Assembly: GCF_019175385.1 (NCBI RefSeq)
Contig: NC_083339.1
Span: forward strand, 29,107,637-29,171,636
Direction: 5' to 3'
Length of the DNA: 64,000 nt
Source: Lycium barbarum
Lineage: Eukaryota > Streptophyta > Magnoliopsida > Solanales > Solanaceae
Shown: positions 47,361 to 58,500 of the stretch, one piece after another
Position numbering within the stretch: the first letter of the stretch is position 1
How the letters are laid out: each line of letters starts with the position of its first letter
Program-made: the position numbers and the translations under genes
The notes under the pieces: generated by a model
Databases searched by the model: none
Told to the model about the DNA's origin: nothing
The model's input: only the letters and a program-made list of their open reading frames with translations

Positions 47361-47566
47361 AAATACACAAATATATAGAAAACTTACAATGTATTTTCGT
47401 CACTCATGTATTTGAAACTAGATGAACTGATGGAATTAACTTGAACAAAATACACAAAAATATAGAAAAACTTACATAAATACACCACCAACCACAACAA
47501 TAGGTAGTTATGTCATAGAACATACACAAATACATATATTTTTCATCTTCTCAAAACCCTAGACCA

Positions 47567-48602
47567 CCTACCAGTCTGATATGGTCTCTTATTGCCACCA
47601 CCAAAAGCATGGGCCTTAGCGCCCTCAACCACAGAAGCATGCTTGATAATGGACTAGAAGGAAGCCACTATAAACTCCATCTGAAGACAAGGAATCTGTA
47701 GAGAGCTCACTAGTCCTCCAACAAAGCGCCTGATCCTATCGGCCTCAGTAGGGATCAACAGAGTAGAGTAACGGGCCAGATAAAGGAAACGGGTCACATA
47801 GGACTCAAAGGACATGCCCCTCTGCTCAAGGTGTAAAAACTGCTCCTTACGCGTCTCTCTCAAAGACTGGGGCACATACTTCTCAAGGAAGGTCCGGTAG
47901 AAATGAATCCAAGTCAAATGAGGAGAACCCTCAAGTCTGTATGCTACAAAATACCTCCACCACGTCTTCACGTCACCGCGAAACTGGTAGGACACATAAT
48001 CAATGCCATGGGTCTCCACTATGCCCATACGGTGCAGCAACTCATGCATATCAAGAATAAATTCATAGGCATTTTCAGACGAGATACCAGCAAACCTCAG
48101 CAGCTCTAACTTCCTGAATCTCCCAACTAGCTCCTGATCAGAATCAGTCATAACATCTCCTTCCATGGGCCTAATCTCATCACCAGGAGCGGGTATCGCA
48201 TCAATACGAGGAGCCATCGTTGCAGCGGGATGTACTACCCGCGTAGGTCCCTGCTCAGGGGTCTGTGCCCCAACTGTAGTCTGTGAACCCCCACCCGGGT
48301 GTAGTAACATTGGCTACCGCCTGCTGGGTATCAAGATGAAGCAGTACTCTGGCAATAGTATTAAGCATGGCCTGATCAGAAGTAACCCCAGGCTGTGTCC
48401 GCGCTGGAGCCACATCCTCAGGCTCGGGGGAAGGAGATCTCTCTCGGCGCTGTCCTACCATTGGAGCTATACCCCTGGCCGAGGCAGCCCCGTAGCCTCT
48501 AGCTCTGCGGCGCCTTTTAGCTATCGTTCGCCCTTGGGTGCCAGCCGTAGCTGCAGTCTCTAGCACCTGACCTCGGGCCATAGTAGCTCGAGTCCTCACC
48601 AT
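47567..48602 (-). pseudogene. Gag of a Del/Tekay-like element, frameshifted and truncated
   Basis: The minus strand starts with ATG at 48602 (MVRTRATMARGQ), about 190 bases after the primer site. It runs through a basic/Ala-rich N-terminus to AVANVTTPG near 48300, where an extra G in a G-run shifts the frame. The gag core then continues from 48296: FILDMHELLHRMG near 48070, WIHFYRTFLEKYVPQSLRE near 47910-47855, FLHLEQRGMSFESYVTRF near 47840-47790 and ADRIRRFVGGL near 47740. A TAG at 47651-47653 sits where glutamine is expected. The coding sense ends near 47567, and the rest of the element is missing. Confidence 0.85.
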
Positions 48603-48794
48603 CTGTGAGAGAAGAGATAAGAGTCAGATACTAATTTGATCTTTCCAGATACCAATTTGAATAAAGTAGCACGACAAAAAAGAAAGAAAGTGAGATTTTC
48701 TAAATGTCCTATAGCCTCCCGCAGATAAGTACGGAGCTCATCGTACCGATCCGCGAGACTCTACTAGACACGTTCTTATATTAAGGACCAGGGG

Positions 48795-48806
48795 GCTCTG
48801 ATACCA
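48795..48806 (-). other. Primer-binding site, tRNA-iMet
   Basis: The minus strand reads TGGTATCAGAGC, a perfect 12-base match to the initiator tRNA-Met complement, three bases from the LTR end at 48810. It proves this LTR is a 5' LTR, not a solo LTR. Confidence 0.9.
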
Positions 48807-48809
48807 ACT

Positions 48810-51800
48810 TGTCACGACCCATTTTATTTAGGCTGTGTGGGCACTTACCTTCCTACCACGGTAAGCGAACCCTCAACCTAACAATGAATAAATACACGAA
48901 AGAATGAATTTAAATAGCGGAATAGAACAAATACGTAAGTCTCACGATATATCTATATATAAGTAGTAGAAAGTGCGGAAGACAATAAATACCTCCAGGA
49001 TCTAGTCTGAATAATACAAGAGCATCTAAGGAGAATAATACAATCTGGAACACTAATACATAAATGTCTATGTCTCTCAAATAAAAATAGGATATATGAT
49101 AGGAAAGTCTTCAAGGCTAGCGGATGCCATGCTCACCCTAGAAACTTGAGAGAAAGCTGAAGCGTCGATCAGCCAGGGGTCACGGAAGTGGATCCAACCC
49201 GGTACTCTGCATTCATAAAAGAATGTAGCAAGTGCAGGTCAGTACAAACAACAGTACTGGTAGGCATCATCGGCCGACTAAGCATAGTTAAAACAATTCA
49301 TATAATAATGCAGACAAGCAAAGAAACCAACCTAGCGTAAGACAATATAATCACAATTGAGTATGCGTCATCGCATATGTAAAGCATCTAAACTCAAATA
49401 TGTCAAGTCTGAATATATCCGATCTAATCCAATCATTGCAATCCAATCACCAAGCATCTCAATCAAGTCATAATGCAATGCAGTAAAATAATGGTATAAA
49501 TGTAATGCCGTGCCATGCAAATGAGGTGTACATATGTACTCTGGACGAAAATATCGACGTCTCAGCAGCACAACCCAGCGTGACTCGCTAAGTCTAAGTG
49601 CCAACCGTCCCGGATCTTTGCCCAATAGATAGATGGGACCCTGATTCTATGCCTACAGGGGATTCTCACCAGCACCACCCTGGGGGACCCGCAGAGTCCA
49701 TGCACTAATAACGATTCCGGAAATATTATCAAAATCGGCCATGAAACAACAATAATGGAATAGATCATCGGACGTCGGCCATCTCGCAATCACTCAAGTA
49801 AAAGAGTCCATCAAATATCAGTTTCATACAATCAACGATTCCAGAATTGATCTTCTGACATCGGCCTTCTCACAATCACTCAAGTAAAAGAGTTATCAAA
49901 TATCAGTTTCATACAATCAACGATTCCAGAATTGATCTTCGGACATCGGCCTTTTCACAATCACTCAAGTAAAAGTGTTTATCAAAATACAAGATTACTC
50001 ACTCAACGATACCGGATCATTATCGGGTATCGGCCATGAATCATGAATGTGAGAGAATGCGTGCAATGAGTATATCAATCATTAACAATCAGGTGCAATA
50101 TCATAAGTACCAACATTGGGGTACGCCAACAATGTATCGTATCACAATACCAACAGGCGTGTGCCAATAACATAGGAATATCACATGTACTAACAGTGGG
50201 TATGCCAACAACATATCTAAGTACAAATACCAACAACGGGTATGTTAATTCAATCCCAATCAAGACGATAACACCGAATTCAATACCTACCAACTACTCA
50301 TGGCATCAATCCAGTACAATAGAACAATCAAAGTACACATAACGGGGCGGCTAGTCCCAACACACATCAGGGCCCAACCTAAAGCAATATCCAACCCGAC
50401 TTTATACCCGAAGGTTCACATGCTATCTCCGACATTATAATCTAAATATTTGCTTCGCTATATGGAGTCTCACCAAAGGTAAGCCATAACCTACCTAGAT
50501 TGCCGAACCGCAACACCTACAACTCACTCATTTGCCTTTTTGCCCTTCCGCCAAACCTCAGAACCAAAGTCGTCTAACCTTAATTGAATTCTATATTAGA
50601 AATCATGAAGAATGATACTAATATTGCTACTATTTCAATTAGGTCAATTCTAACCCTAGAAATTGGGGAAACGGGCCCACAAGGGCAAAACGAGAAATTC
50701 GAGGACAAAATACCAAATTAAGTACTAGGTAATCATAACCCAACTACTAATTGTTGATTTAACTCAAGGATTAGCCTAATTTCTGATTTCAAGAAAAACT
50801 CCCAAATTGGGTATAAATCCTAAGTCTTCAATTCTGAAATTCAACCCTAAAAGTTGAAGATATATGCTTAATAAGCTTAGATTAGTCAATATCTAACATA
50901 AACATCACCAATTTATCATTAATAATCCTAAGGACAATGTTCTTCCAAAAACCTCTTTGAACTCCCATCACCATGAGTTTATCAAGGGAAAAGGTGAATC
51001 TAATATGATAATGGATTAAAGGAAGAATAAAGAAATGGGCAAGATTTACTTCCAAGATTCTCCTCCAAATATCCCTAAGAACAGTTTCTTCAAGCTCAAA
51101 TATCGAAATGGGACATAATGAGGGTCTAAGGTCTTTTAACACTTTATTAATGTCCCTAACTGCCTGTCACTTGCTTTAGCGGTTCTGGGACAGCCCCAGC
51201 GGTACCCCCAGTAATCACCAAACCGCTCTAGCGGTCAAGCCTAAAACGCTTGGACCGCTTCAGCGGCAGGGTTACCGCCCCAGCGGTACTGCTGTTGCGG
51301 TGCTGGTGCCTCCAAAGCGAGCACCAGACACCAGAAAACTTCCCAAATTCTGCAATTCGATTCGATTTTCCGTCTAGTTCCCGAGGCCATCTACTCACAT
51401 GCCATCACATAAACCCATATAAAAACGTGCTACGAACGCGCTCGTGACCTTGGAATTCCCAATGGAGGTCTCGTTGACCGAGTCTACCCCGGATGCCTTA
51501 ATCCTAAATTCCCAACCCAAGTCCCGAAATGTATCCAAGTACATTAGGAACCGAACCAAATACACACAATAGTTTTAAACGACCACCCGGACCTCTCAGA
51601 CTTGACGAAATTTCGACGAAGGTTCGTTTGCCCAAAAGTCAACTTTGGGTTAACCAATTTTCACTTTAAGCCTATATTTTCACAAAAGTTGCCCGAATCT
51701 GGTCTAGACACCTCGAGAAGTATGTCAACGGTCCCTTCGTGTGAAACGTGAGCTAATTAATGCTCGGGAATAGGCAAAAATTCCTAAAAGACTATAATGA

Positions 51801-51817
51801 CTAAACGTGTCGTTACA
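48810..51817 (-). repeat. 5' LTR (3,008 bp), same family as 15734-18737
   Basis: The minus strand starts TGTAACGACACGTTTAGTC and ends AAATGGGTCGTGACA. It aligns by eye with the plus-strand LTR at 15734 over its whole length with moderate divergence, including the CCGCT palindrome cluster (about 51175-51310) and the 85-bp tandem repeats (about 49790-49990). Confidence 0.9.
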
Positions 51818-52106
51818 CATAAATTGAGATACCGAAAACAATATGTTAGACATGGTTTGTGATTCCTCTGAGCCTTATTTTTGAAGATTTAGGCCACCAT
51901 TGCCTTCGAGTATATGACAATTACCTTGATGCCTCTATGTATTTTGAATTGTGTGATAGTTCATTCTGATATTCGTACAACCTGTACTAACAAAAACTGG
52001 TTAGTGGATATGTTTTCACTTTTACTCGCGACTATAGTAAAAAATAATCTTAAAAAGGCTTTGTAAAACAATGGAGCATCGTTTGTTCGTTGTAAAAGTA
52101 GGCAAA

Positions 52107-52500
52107 CATGCATGTCCCTTTCTAAGGTGGACAAACAAATATGCGTCCCTTTCTAAGGTGGACGAGTAAATATCCTCTAACGTGGACAAGCGAACATTCA
52201 TCCCTTTTTAAGGTGGATGAGCACGTATTCGTCCCTTTCTAAGGTGGACGAACAAATATATGCCCCTTTCTAAGGTGGACGAGCAAGTCTATCCGTATCT
52301 AAGGTGGAAAAACAAATATAAGTCCCTTTCTAAGGTGGACGAGCAGATATGTCCCTTTCTGAGGTGGACAAACAAATATACGCCCCTTTCTAAGGTGGAA
52401 GAACAATTATGTCCCTTTCTAAGGTGGACAAATAAATATACGCCCCTTTCTAAAGTGGACGAGCAGATATGTCCCTTTCTAAAGGGGACAAGCAAGTATG
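52107..52500. repeat. ~30-bp minisatellite (GTCCCTTTCTAAGGTGGACG)
   Basis: About 13 copies of a unit GTCCCTTTCTAAGGTGGACG plus AACAAATATAC are spaced at 29-33 bases. Because the unit is near a multiple of three, frames read through it give a repetitive pseudo-protein (PFLRWTNKY-like) that has no other support. Confidence 0.88.
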
Positions 52501-52504
52501 TTGA

Positions 52505-52675
52505 AAGTAAATATCCCACTTGTAGGTAAACAAGCAATAAAATCCCACTTCTGGGTAAGCAAATAGCATATATCCCACTTCCGGGCAAATAGCAAATCCC
52601 ACTTCCGGGCAAATAGTAAATATCCCACTTCCGGGAAAGTAAATAGCAGATATCCCACTTTTGGGAAAAAATAAA
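52505..52675. repeat. ~27-34-bp minisatellite (TATCCCACTTCCGGG)
   Basis: Six copies of AAATCCCACTTCYGGG plus CAAATAG-type linkers follow directly after the previous array. The unit is different, so this is a second, independently expanded family in the same segment. Confidence 0.82.
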
Positions 52676-53139
52676 TTGATATACCGAGAACCATGTGTTT
52701 GACATGGTTTATGATTCCTCTGATACTTGTTGATATAGAGCGAGTTGTCCCAGTTTGTGGTCAAGGAAAGTCATCAGTGACTTGGCGTAGACTCGTCTTG
52801 TGCTGTCAGATAAGCTTTGTTCGATATCTCTGGTAATCATCAAAGACTTGATTTTTCGTCTAGCATATCGAGTGTCTCTTCAGTTTGATCGAGAGACTTG
52901 ATGCTTGGAGGCGTTCCTTCATCTATATGGGCGCTTTTGACAACATCATGTTGATTTGGCATCGTTATTTCTTAGCTCATCACGTGTTGAAGAATGGTTT
53001 TGATATTGAAGGCTAATATAACCGATTTAAGGATGTCACATAAGGTGTGTCCCTACTTTGTTTTGATTTCATGAAACAAAAAGGGAGATGTTTGCTAAAA
53101 GTGTTTTAGACATCTGAGAGATTTGATTGGGTAGCAAGT

Positions 53140-53545
53140 TGCCCCAGTATAAGTTGCGTCGACGATCTCTTGTGTCAAACCTTGAATTGTAATTTTTGAG
53201 ATCCTCTCTAAAAAATTCTACCTCAGTGTATGATCTAGGTCGATCGCCTTCTCCTATTGATTGTCTTGAAGGGAACTTTTGAGGTCTCCTTAAAAATTCG
53301 GCCAATGTACAATTTGCGTCCGTCGTCTTCTTTTGTTGATTGTCTTGAAGGGATTTTTTGTGGTCTCTTTAAAAATTCTGCCCCGGTGTACGATCTGCGT
53401 CGATCGTCTTTTCCTGCAGATTGTCTTGAAGCGAATTTTTGAGGTCTCCTAAAAACGTTTGCCCAATGTGTGATCCGCGTCGATCATCTTCTCCCGTTGA
53501 TTGCCTTGAATGGAATTTTTGAGGTCTCCTAAAACATTCTGCCCC
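53140..53545. repeat. ~80-bp tandem repeat, about five copies
   Basis: GATTGTCTTGAAGGGAATTT and TTGAGGTCTCCTWAAAAATTC recur at 53263, 53342, 53423 and 53503 (periods 79-81). Each copy includes GATCYGCGTCGATCRTCTTC. A fifth, weaker copy lies upstream. Divergence between copies is considerable, so the array is old. Confidence 0.82.
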
Positions 53546-54334
53546 AGTTCGGGGTCGGTATTGGCTGACTCTTGCATCGTTTCTCGTACTCTGAATTCTG
53601 AGGTCTTCCTCAAAATTCTACATCCTTGAGGTTACCTAGGGGTTTCTTGGATTTTTTTATTAGTACGACGGAGCACGAGGAGAGCCTATGTATCCTGCTG
53701 TGTCAGGAATCAGGTCGAACATAGTTCGAACGGAGAAATGGTGTTTTTTCCTAAAATGTGACCGAGTCCTATAAGGCCTGCCTATCTATCCCACCTCGGG
53801 AAGTCAGGTCACTGCGTAGTTCAAGTAGCGAGGTCAAAATGAATCTGATTTGCTCCAGGGTGAAATTATGTATGATACTGGGACAACGTTTGTGAATCAG
53901 AATGATTTCGGAAAGCCATGAGTTGTGATGGGTTTGGGCGGATTTGAGTTTCCCATATGTACCCCAAAGACTTAAGCCAAATATTAGAGACAAATGGTGT
54001 CCGTCATTCGAGCCTATGGAAAAGAGGCTTGCAACCTCTTAGTTATAAATGTGGCCGGCGACACATCCATAAATAAGACTTTAGATTGGCATAGTTTCCA
54101 CATTGCTTTGAGAACATTTTCACCTTGATCTCTAAAAGAAAGGGGATTGAAATTCTCATAGTGCTAAATTATGTTTGCACTAGACACTTGTGTTCTTAAG
54201 CAGTGATCTCGTGAAAGGACGATCTCAAAAGGCGAGCATCCTACGTGTCATCTGCCATGGATGAGGTCAACACAGTTTGACTTGTTGGAGGGTTGCGTAT
54301 CCCTTTTTAGCATATTAACTTGGTTCTTGGCATT

Positions 54335-54500
54335 GACTTAAGGCTCGTCGCCTTGTAGCTTTCTTGTCCTTACTGATTTTGAGGCTCGTTGCCCTATAGG
54401 TTTCTTTGTCATTGCTGACTTGAGGCTCGTCGCCTTATAACTTCCTTATCATTGCGGACTTGAGGCTCGTCGCCTTGTAGCTTTCTTGTCCTTGCGTACG
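54335..54500. repeat. 41-bp minisatellite, four copies
   Basis: ACTTGAGGCTCGTCGCCTTG starts units at about 54341, 54382, 54423 and 54463, with TAGCTTTCTTGTCCTTGC between them. Copies are similar, with only a few substitutions. Confidence 0.85.
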
Positions 54501-55599
54501 TAGAAAATTTCCTTAGTGGGATAATGATTAGCTCATGCTGATCCCATTGAAAGTGTCGTGTTAGACTGGTGGTGACGGGAATATAAATCCTGGAAGAAGT
54601 GTTGAGAGAGACGAGGGCTAAGTATCCAATTTAGGGATGTCGCATTAGGCGCATCCTCATTTTCTTGGATTTTCGTGAAAGGAGTTATTTATTCGAATGG
54701 GTCATTTTGGAGTTGGAATAAAGTTGTCAAACATTTTGAACAAGTTGCCCCAGTTTCCAATCCTTAGGGTACTTAATTCAAAATGTTAGTGAATGAAAAA
54801 TGAGGAATTTGATTGGTTCAAAGACATGCCCTAAATCCGTTCTGAGGGTCCGTAGTTTGAAATAGCGAAAGACCGTACCCTTATGTAGGATTGCCTACGT
54901 ATCTTACTGGAACAAGAATCAGGTCTGCGAGTTCAAAACTGAAACTAATTCTCCACGAGAAGGTGCGTGGAGACTGGTAGCATCTGAATAAATGACGAAT
55001 GGAGATTTTTGAATGTTTTGGCATCTGTAGTGTAGTACCTTGATGGGCTAAAAGGGATCGTGATTTTAGTTTTTGTAAAAGAAACACTTTTAGTGGTCCC
55101 CATGAGTCAATTAGAGAATCTCAAAAGGGAAACTGTATTAGTCCATCGGTTATAACGAACAAAGCACTCGTTTTGGCTGAGGCAGAATAGTCCAGGATTC
55201 GTTCGAAATGGAAGATTTTCGAAGACGACCTAAGGAGCAAACTGAACGGAGAGGATTTTAACCATTTGACTGGTAACGAAACTATCGGGCTTGCGATTGA
55301 CTGGTCGTATGTCACTAAGCATACACATGTATCATCAAAGTATATGTATATACAGTGATACCAGATTAAGATAGCGCCAAACAAACCCAGGAAATGGGCC
55401 TGGCAAGCCCAATCACACAAATGCCTTAATAATTCCTACCCAGGTTCGAACTTATCTCTTATATTAGCTTAAGGCTGAAATGGGCCTTCTTATATTTATT
55501 CTGATGAACCGGAACACTTAGGTTCATACCGCAAGACATTTAAACACTAAGTATTAAAGCCTATGGTGATTTCTATCCCATTTTGACTTGATATATACT

Positions 55600-58500
55600 T
55601 GTTGACACCCAATTTTGTCCCGCCTCTCCTCCGAAATACCTATTTACGCTTCTAATATTTTGGGAAAATTAAAAAATATATATTTATATTTTACTATAAT
55701 TATTAGCCTCTTATTAATACTCACGTTTTATTATTCTATTACAGTTACTATTATTATTATTATTATTATTATTATTTACTATTATTATTTTATCATTTTA
55801 GCACATTTTACCGGTTTACGCACTCACATCGCATTTATCTTTGCGTAATTAAATAATAGTATTTATTTTACTGTGGATTTTCGAAATATTATTGCACGGC
55901 TATTATAACGCCATTTTTTTTATCTGAGCATTAATGATTGCATATTTCATATTGAGCAATATTTTAACACAAATTATTTAAACAGGTCTTTTATTTAAAT
56001 TTAGAAGCCAAACTATTTCGTGCACTCAAGCCGTATTTTTGATTTATCGGATCCCAAATCAAAGCCCAATCAACTCATAAATATTTCCTGACCAGCCCAT
56101 ATTTTGATCTCAATTTTTAGACCAGTCCGTGTTTTAATTCGCTAGCCCATTCTTTTAATGCTCGGTCAAAAATTGACCCAGTCCAAAAAGGACCGGGTCC
56201 GGCCCATTCCGTTTCAAGATAAGGGAAACCCTAAAAGGGTTTCCCCTTCATTTTCTCCTCTTCTCTTCAAGCCGCCACCCCCATCTCTTCCTCTCCTTCA
56301 TCATCTCTCATCCCCACCACCGCCGCCTGCACCCCGCTCCCACTTCCCTCTGTTCCCCACGTTCTCCTGTCCCCCCTGCTCCTCTCTCTCTTCCTCAAAA
56401 CGAAAACCCTAGCCCCAAATCCTGAAATCGAGCTATAAATAATCGTTCCTAGAATGAACAAGAAAGAATAAAAAGGCGAGAATCCCTTTACGAAGACAGG
56501 TTTTGAGACCCAAAATTGCCTTGCAAAAACAAGTTCTTGAATCGCTTCAAAATCTCCGTAAAAATCAGTTTCTTTAGAAAATCGTTATTTTATTTTAATC
56601 AGGTCAAAATACCAGATCTCAATTTATATTCGTTTGCCTTGTTCGTTGCTGTGAATTCGAGCATCGCAAGCTCTGATTTAGTAGTCTTCGAGGTAGATAT
56701 TGAAACCCGCGCCTCGTTTCGCTGCACCCGAAGAAGGTAATTTCTCCTCCTTTAAGCCATTTTTTCTTACAGTCGGGTCTATATATATGTCTATTCTGTT
56801 TGGTGTTTAGATGAGCTCGTTTTAGTTTGTTTGTATGCTGATTTTATTTCCTGTTTATTAGGTGTTTGTTAATATTTGTGAATTGTTAAAATTAATGGTT
56901 AGTTTAGCTGCTATTGTATTATTACTTTAATGAATCCAGTTTTCAGTTTGGTGTCAGTTTTTATGATTAGTCTTTAAGTATGTCATTAGTTCTTATGTGA
57001 GTTTGGATATCACTAAACCATGTGTTTGAAGATGTTGTCCAGTACCTTATTTGAATGCTATTCATGTTTCAATGCGGGTCAGCTTCCAGTCTAAGTAGTA
57101 GCGGAACCTATCTGTTCATGCCTTAGTTCAGTTCAGCTAATTTTAGTTTTATTAGCATGCCTGTGTCTGTATGTAGTTCATATGAGTATATTGAGTGTTC
57201 ATGCCTCTGTATAATTGAATCCTTATGCAGTATTGTACTTCTGTTCTCCTTTAACCTTGTTAAGCATATGAAGCCATGAGTTTAGAAAACTAAATCATTT
57301 TTTTTTTCTCTGCTTGTTCTTTAATTAGAATCAGAAAAAACATGGTTGTGTGTTTCTTTTGTTTGATCTCAACATATGCTGCCTGTTTGTCCATTTTAGA
57401 AAAAAATAGAAGAATGATTAAGTGTGCTGACATCCAAATGTTAGAGTCTCTACTTGAATAGAAAACATGGGTTTATTAGATGCTTTTTTATTTAGTAATG
57501 AGAAATGCCCATTTTGGCAGGTAACTGCGGAATAGTATACGCTCTTGTTTTATAGATTTTCCATTAAAATTAAATTAATTGGATAAATTTGAAGTATTTT
57601 TCTCAACTGAAATATATGTTTCCATTAAGTTTATTGCCTCCTTGGTTATTTGAAACAAAGGTGTTAATTAATAAGCCACATGCTAATTTGGCTAGTCTAT
57701 GTGTTCAAGCATGTTCCTATGTCAAATTGGTTTAATTTGTTTAAATAAGCAGGTCTAGCAGTTTAATGCAATGAAATATGTTGGTGGATTAGTCTTAATT
57801 CAGTTGATTTTAGTTAAATACGCCTGATAGGTCAGTAGCTTAATAGATTGGTGTTCTCTCTTTACTGATTTAAAGAATACTTATGACTTGCGGAAATATG
57901 TTTTGTATGAAGCATGTTGTTTACATTTCATAAGAGAAATGTTGCATCGATAATGTGTAACATATGCTATTCTGCTGAACATGTCGGAGTATAATGGAAG
58001 AGATCATGTTCTTTAGGATTCTCAAACGATGTGTTGCTTGAATAAAGTATGGGCTGTTGGATAATGTAATTTAATCTTCGGATGCATATGTGTTTTAATT
58101 TTATGTTCCAGTTTTCAGTTTTGAATTCATTCTCATCTTCAGTCTTCAGTGTCGCAAGGTATTTTCGGTGGTTATGGTCCTAAATGGTTCAACATTAGCT
58201 CTCCAAACCTTACTCTAGTTCAAATAATTCTGGGCATATGCATTGCTTGTTTGTTTTCAAGTAGTTACTAAAATATCGAGTTTTAATTTATTTCCCCATT
58301 GCTATAATGGACTGATTCAGTGCTAAAATCAAATTCTGTCCAGTTCCGTAACTGAGTTAAAATCAAGTTCATGCGTAGATTAGGATAAGATGTTTGAGTT
58401 TCCAGTTCGTATGCCTTCCATGCTTGTTTCTTTTCTCTAAATAAGGGAACAACATTCGGCTTCAGTATCTTTTAATATATGTCGGGATTTGGCTGAATTC

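Larger units (their letters stand above)
47567..51817 (-). mobile_element. 5' part of a minus-strand Del/Tekay-like element (LTR, primer site, gag), 3'-truncated
   Basis: The order on the minus strand is 5' LTR (51817-48810), iMet primer site (48806-48795), leader, gag (48602-47567) and then a break. Pol, 3' LTR and right-hand duplication are absent. The LTR family is the same as at 15734-18737. Confidence 0.87.
51818..55599 (+). repeat. Tat/Ogre-like 3'-UTR remnant with four minisatellite families
   Basis: There is no gag or pol frame. Phrases such as AGCCTATGTATCCTGCTGTG, GGAATCAGGTCGAACATAG and CCCACCTCGGGAAGTCAGGT at 53680-53810 are of the kind that follow pol in plant Tat-type elements. 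The minus strand of 18738-20040 shows the same phrases. The segment holds arrays at 52107-52500, 52505-52675, 53140-53545 and 54335-54500, described separately. Nearly identical 55-base blocks (51819 and 52671) bracket the first two arrays. Confidence 0.5.

Noticed and set aside
52260..52529. Open frame giving a repetitive protein with WTNKY/DEQ units
   Set aside because: It lies wholly in a ~30-bp minisatellite. The repeats in the protein reflect the DNA unit, and there is no start context or similarity.
56158..56412. Proline/serine-rich 84-residue frame
   Set aside because: It lies in the pyrimidine-rich exon-like part of a Tat LTR. The composition explains the openness, and there is no domain.
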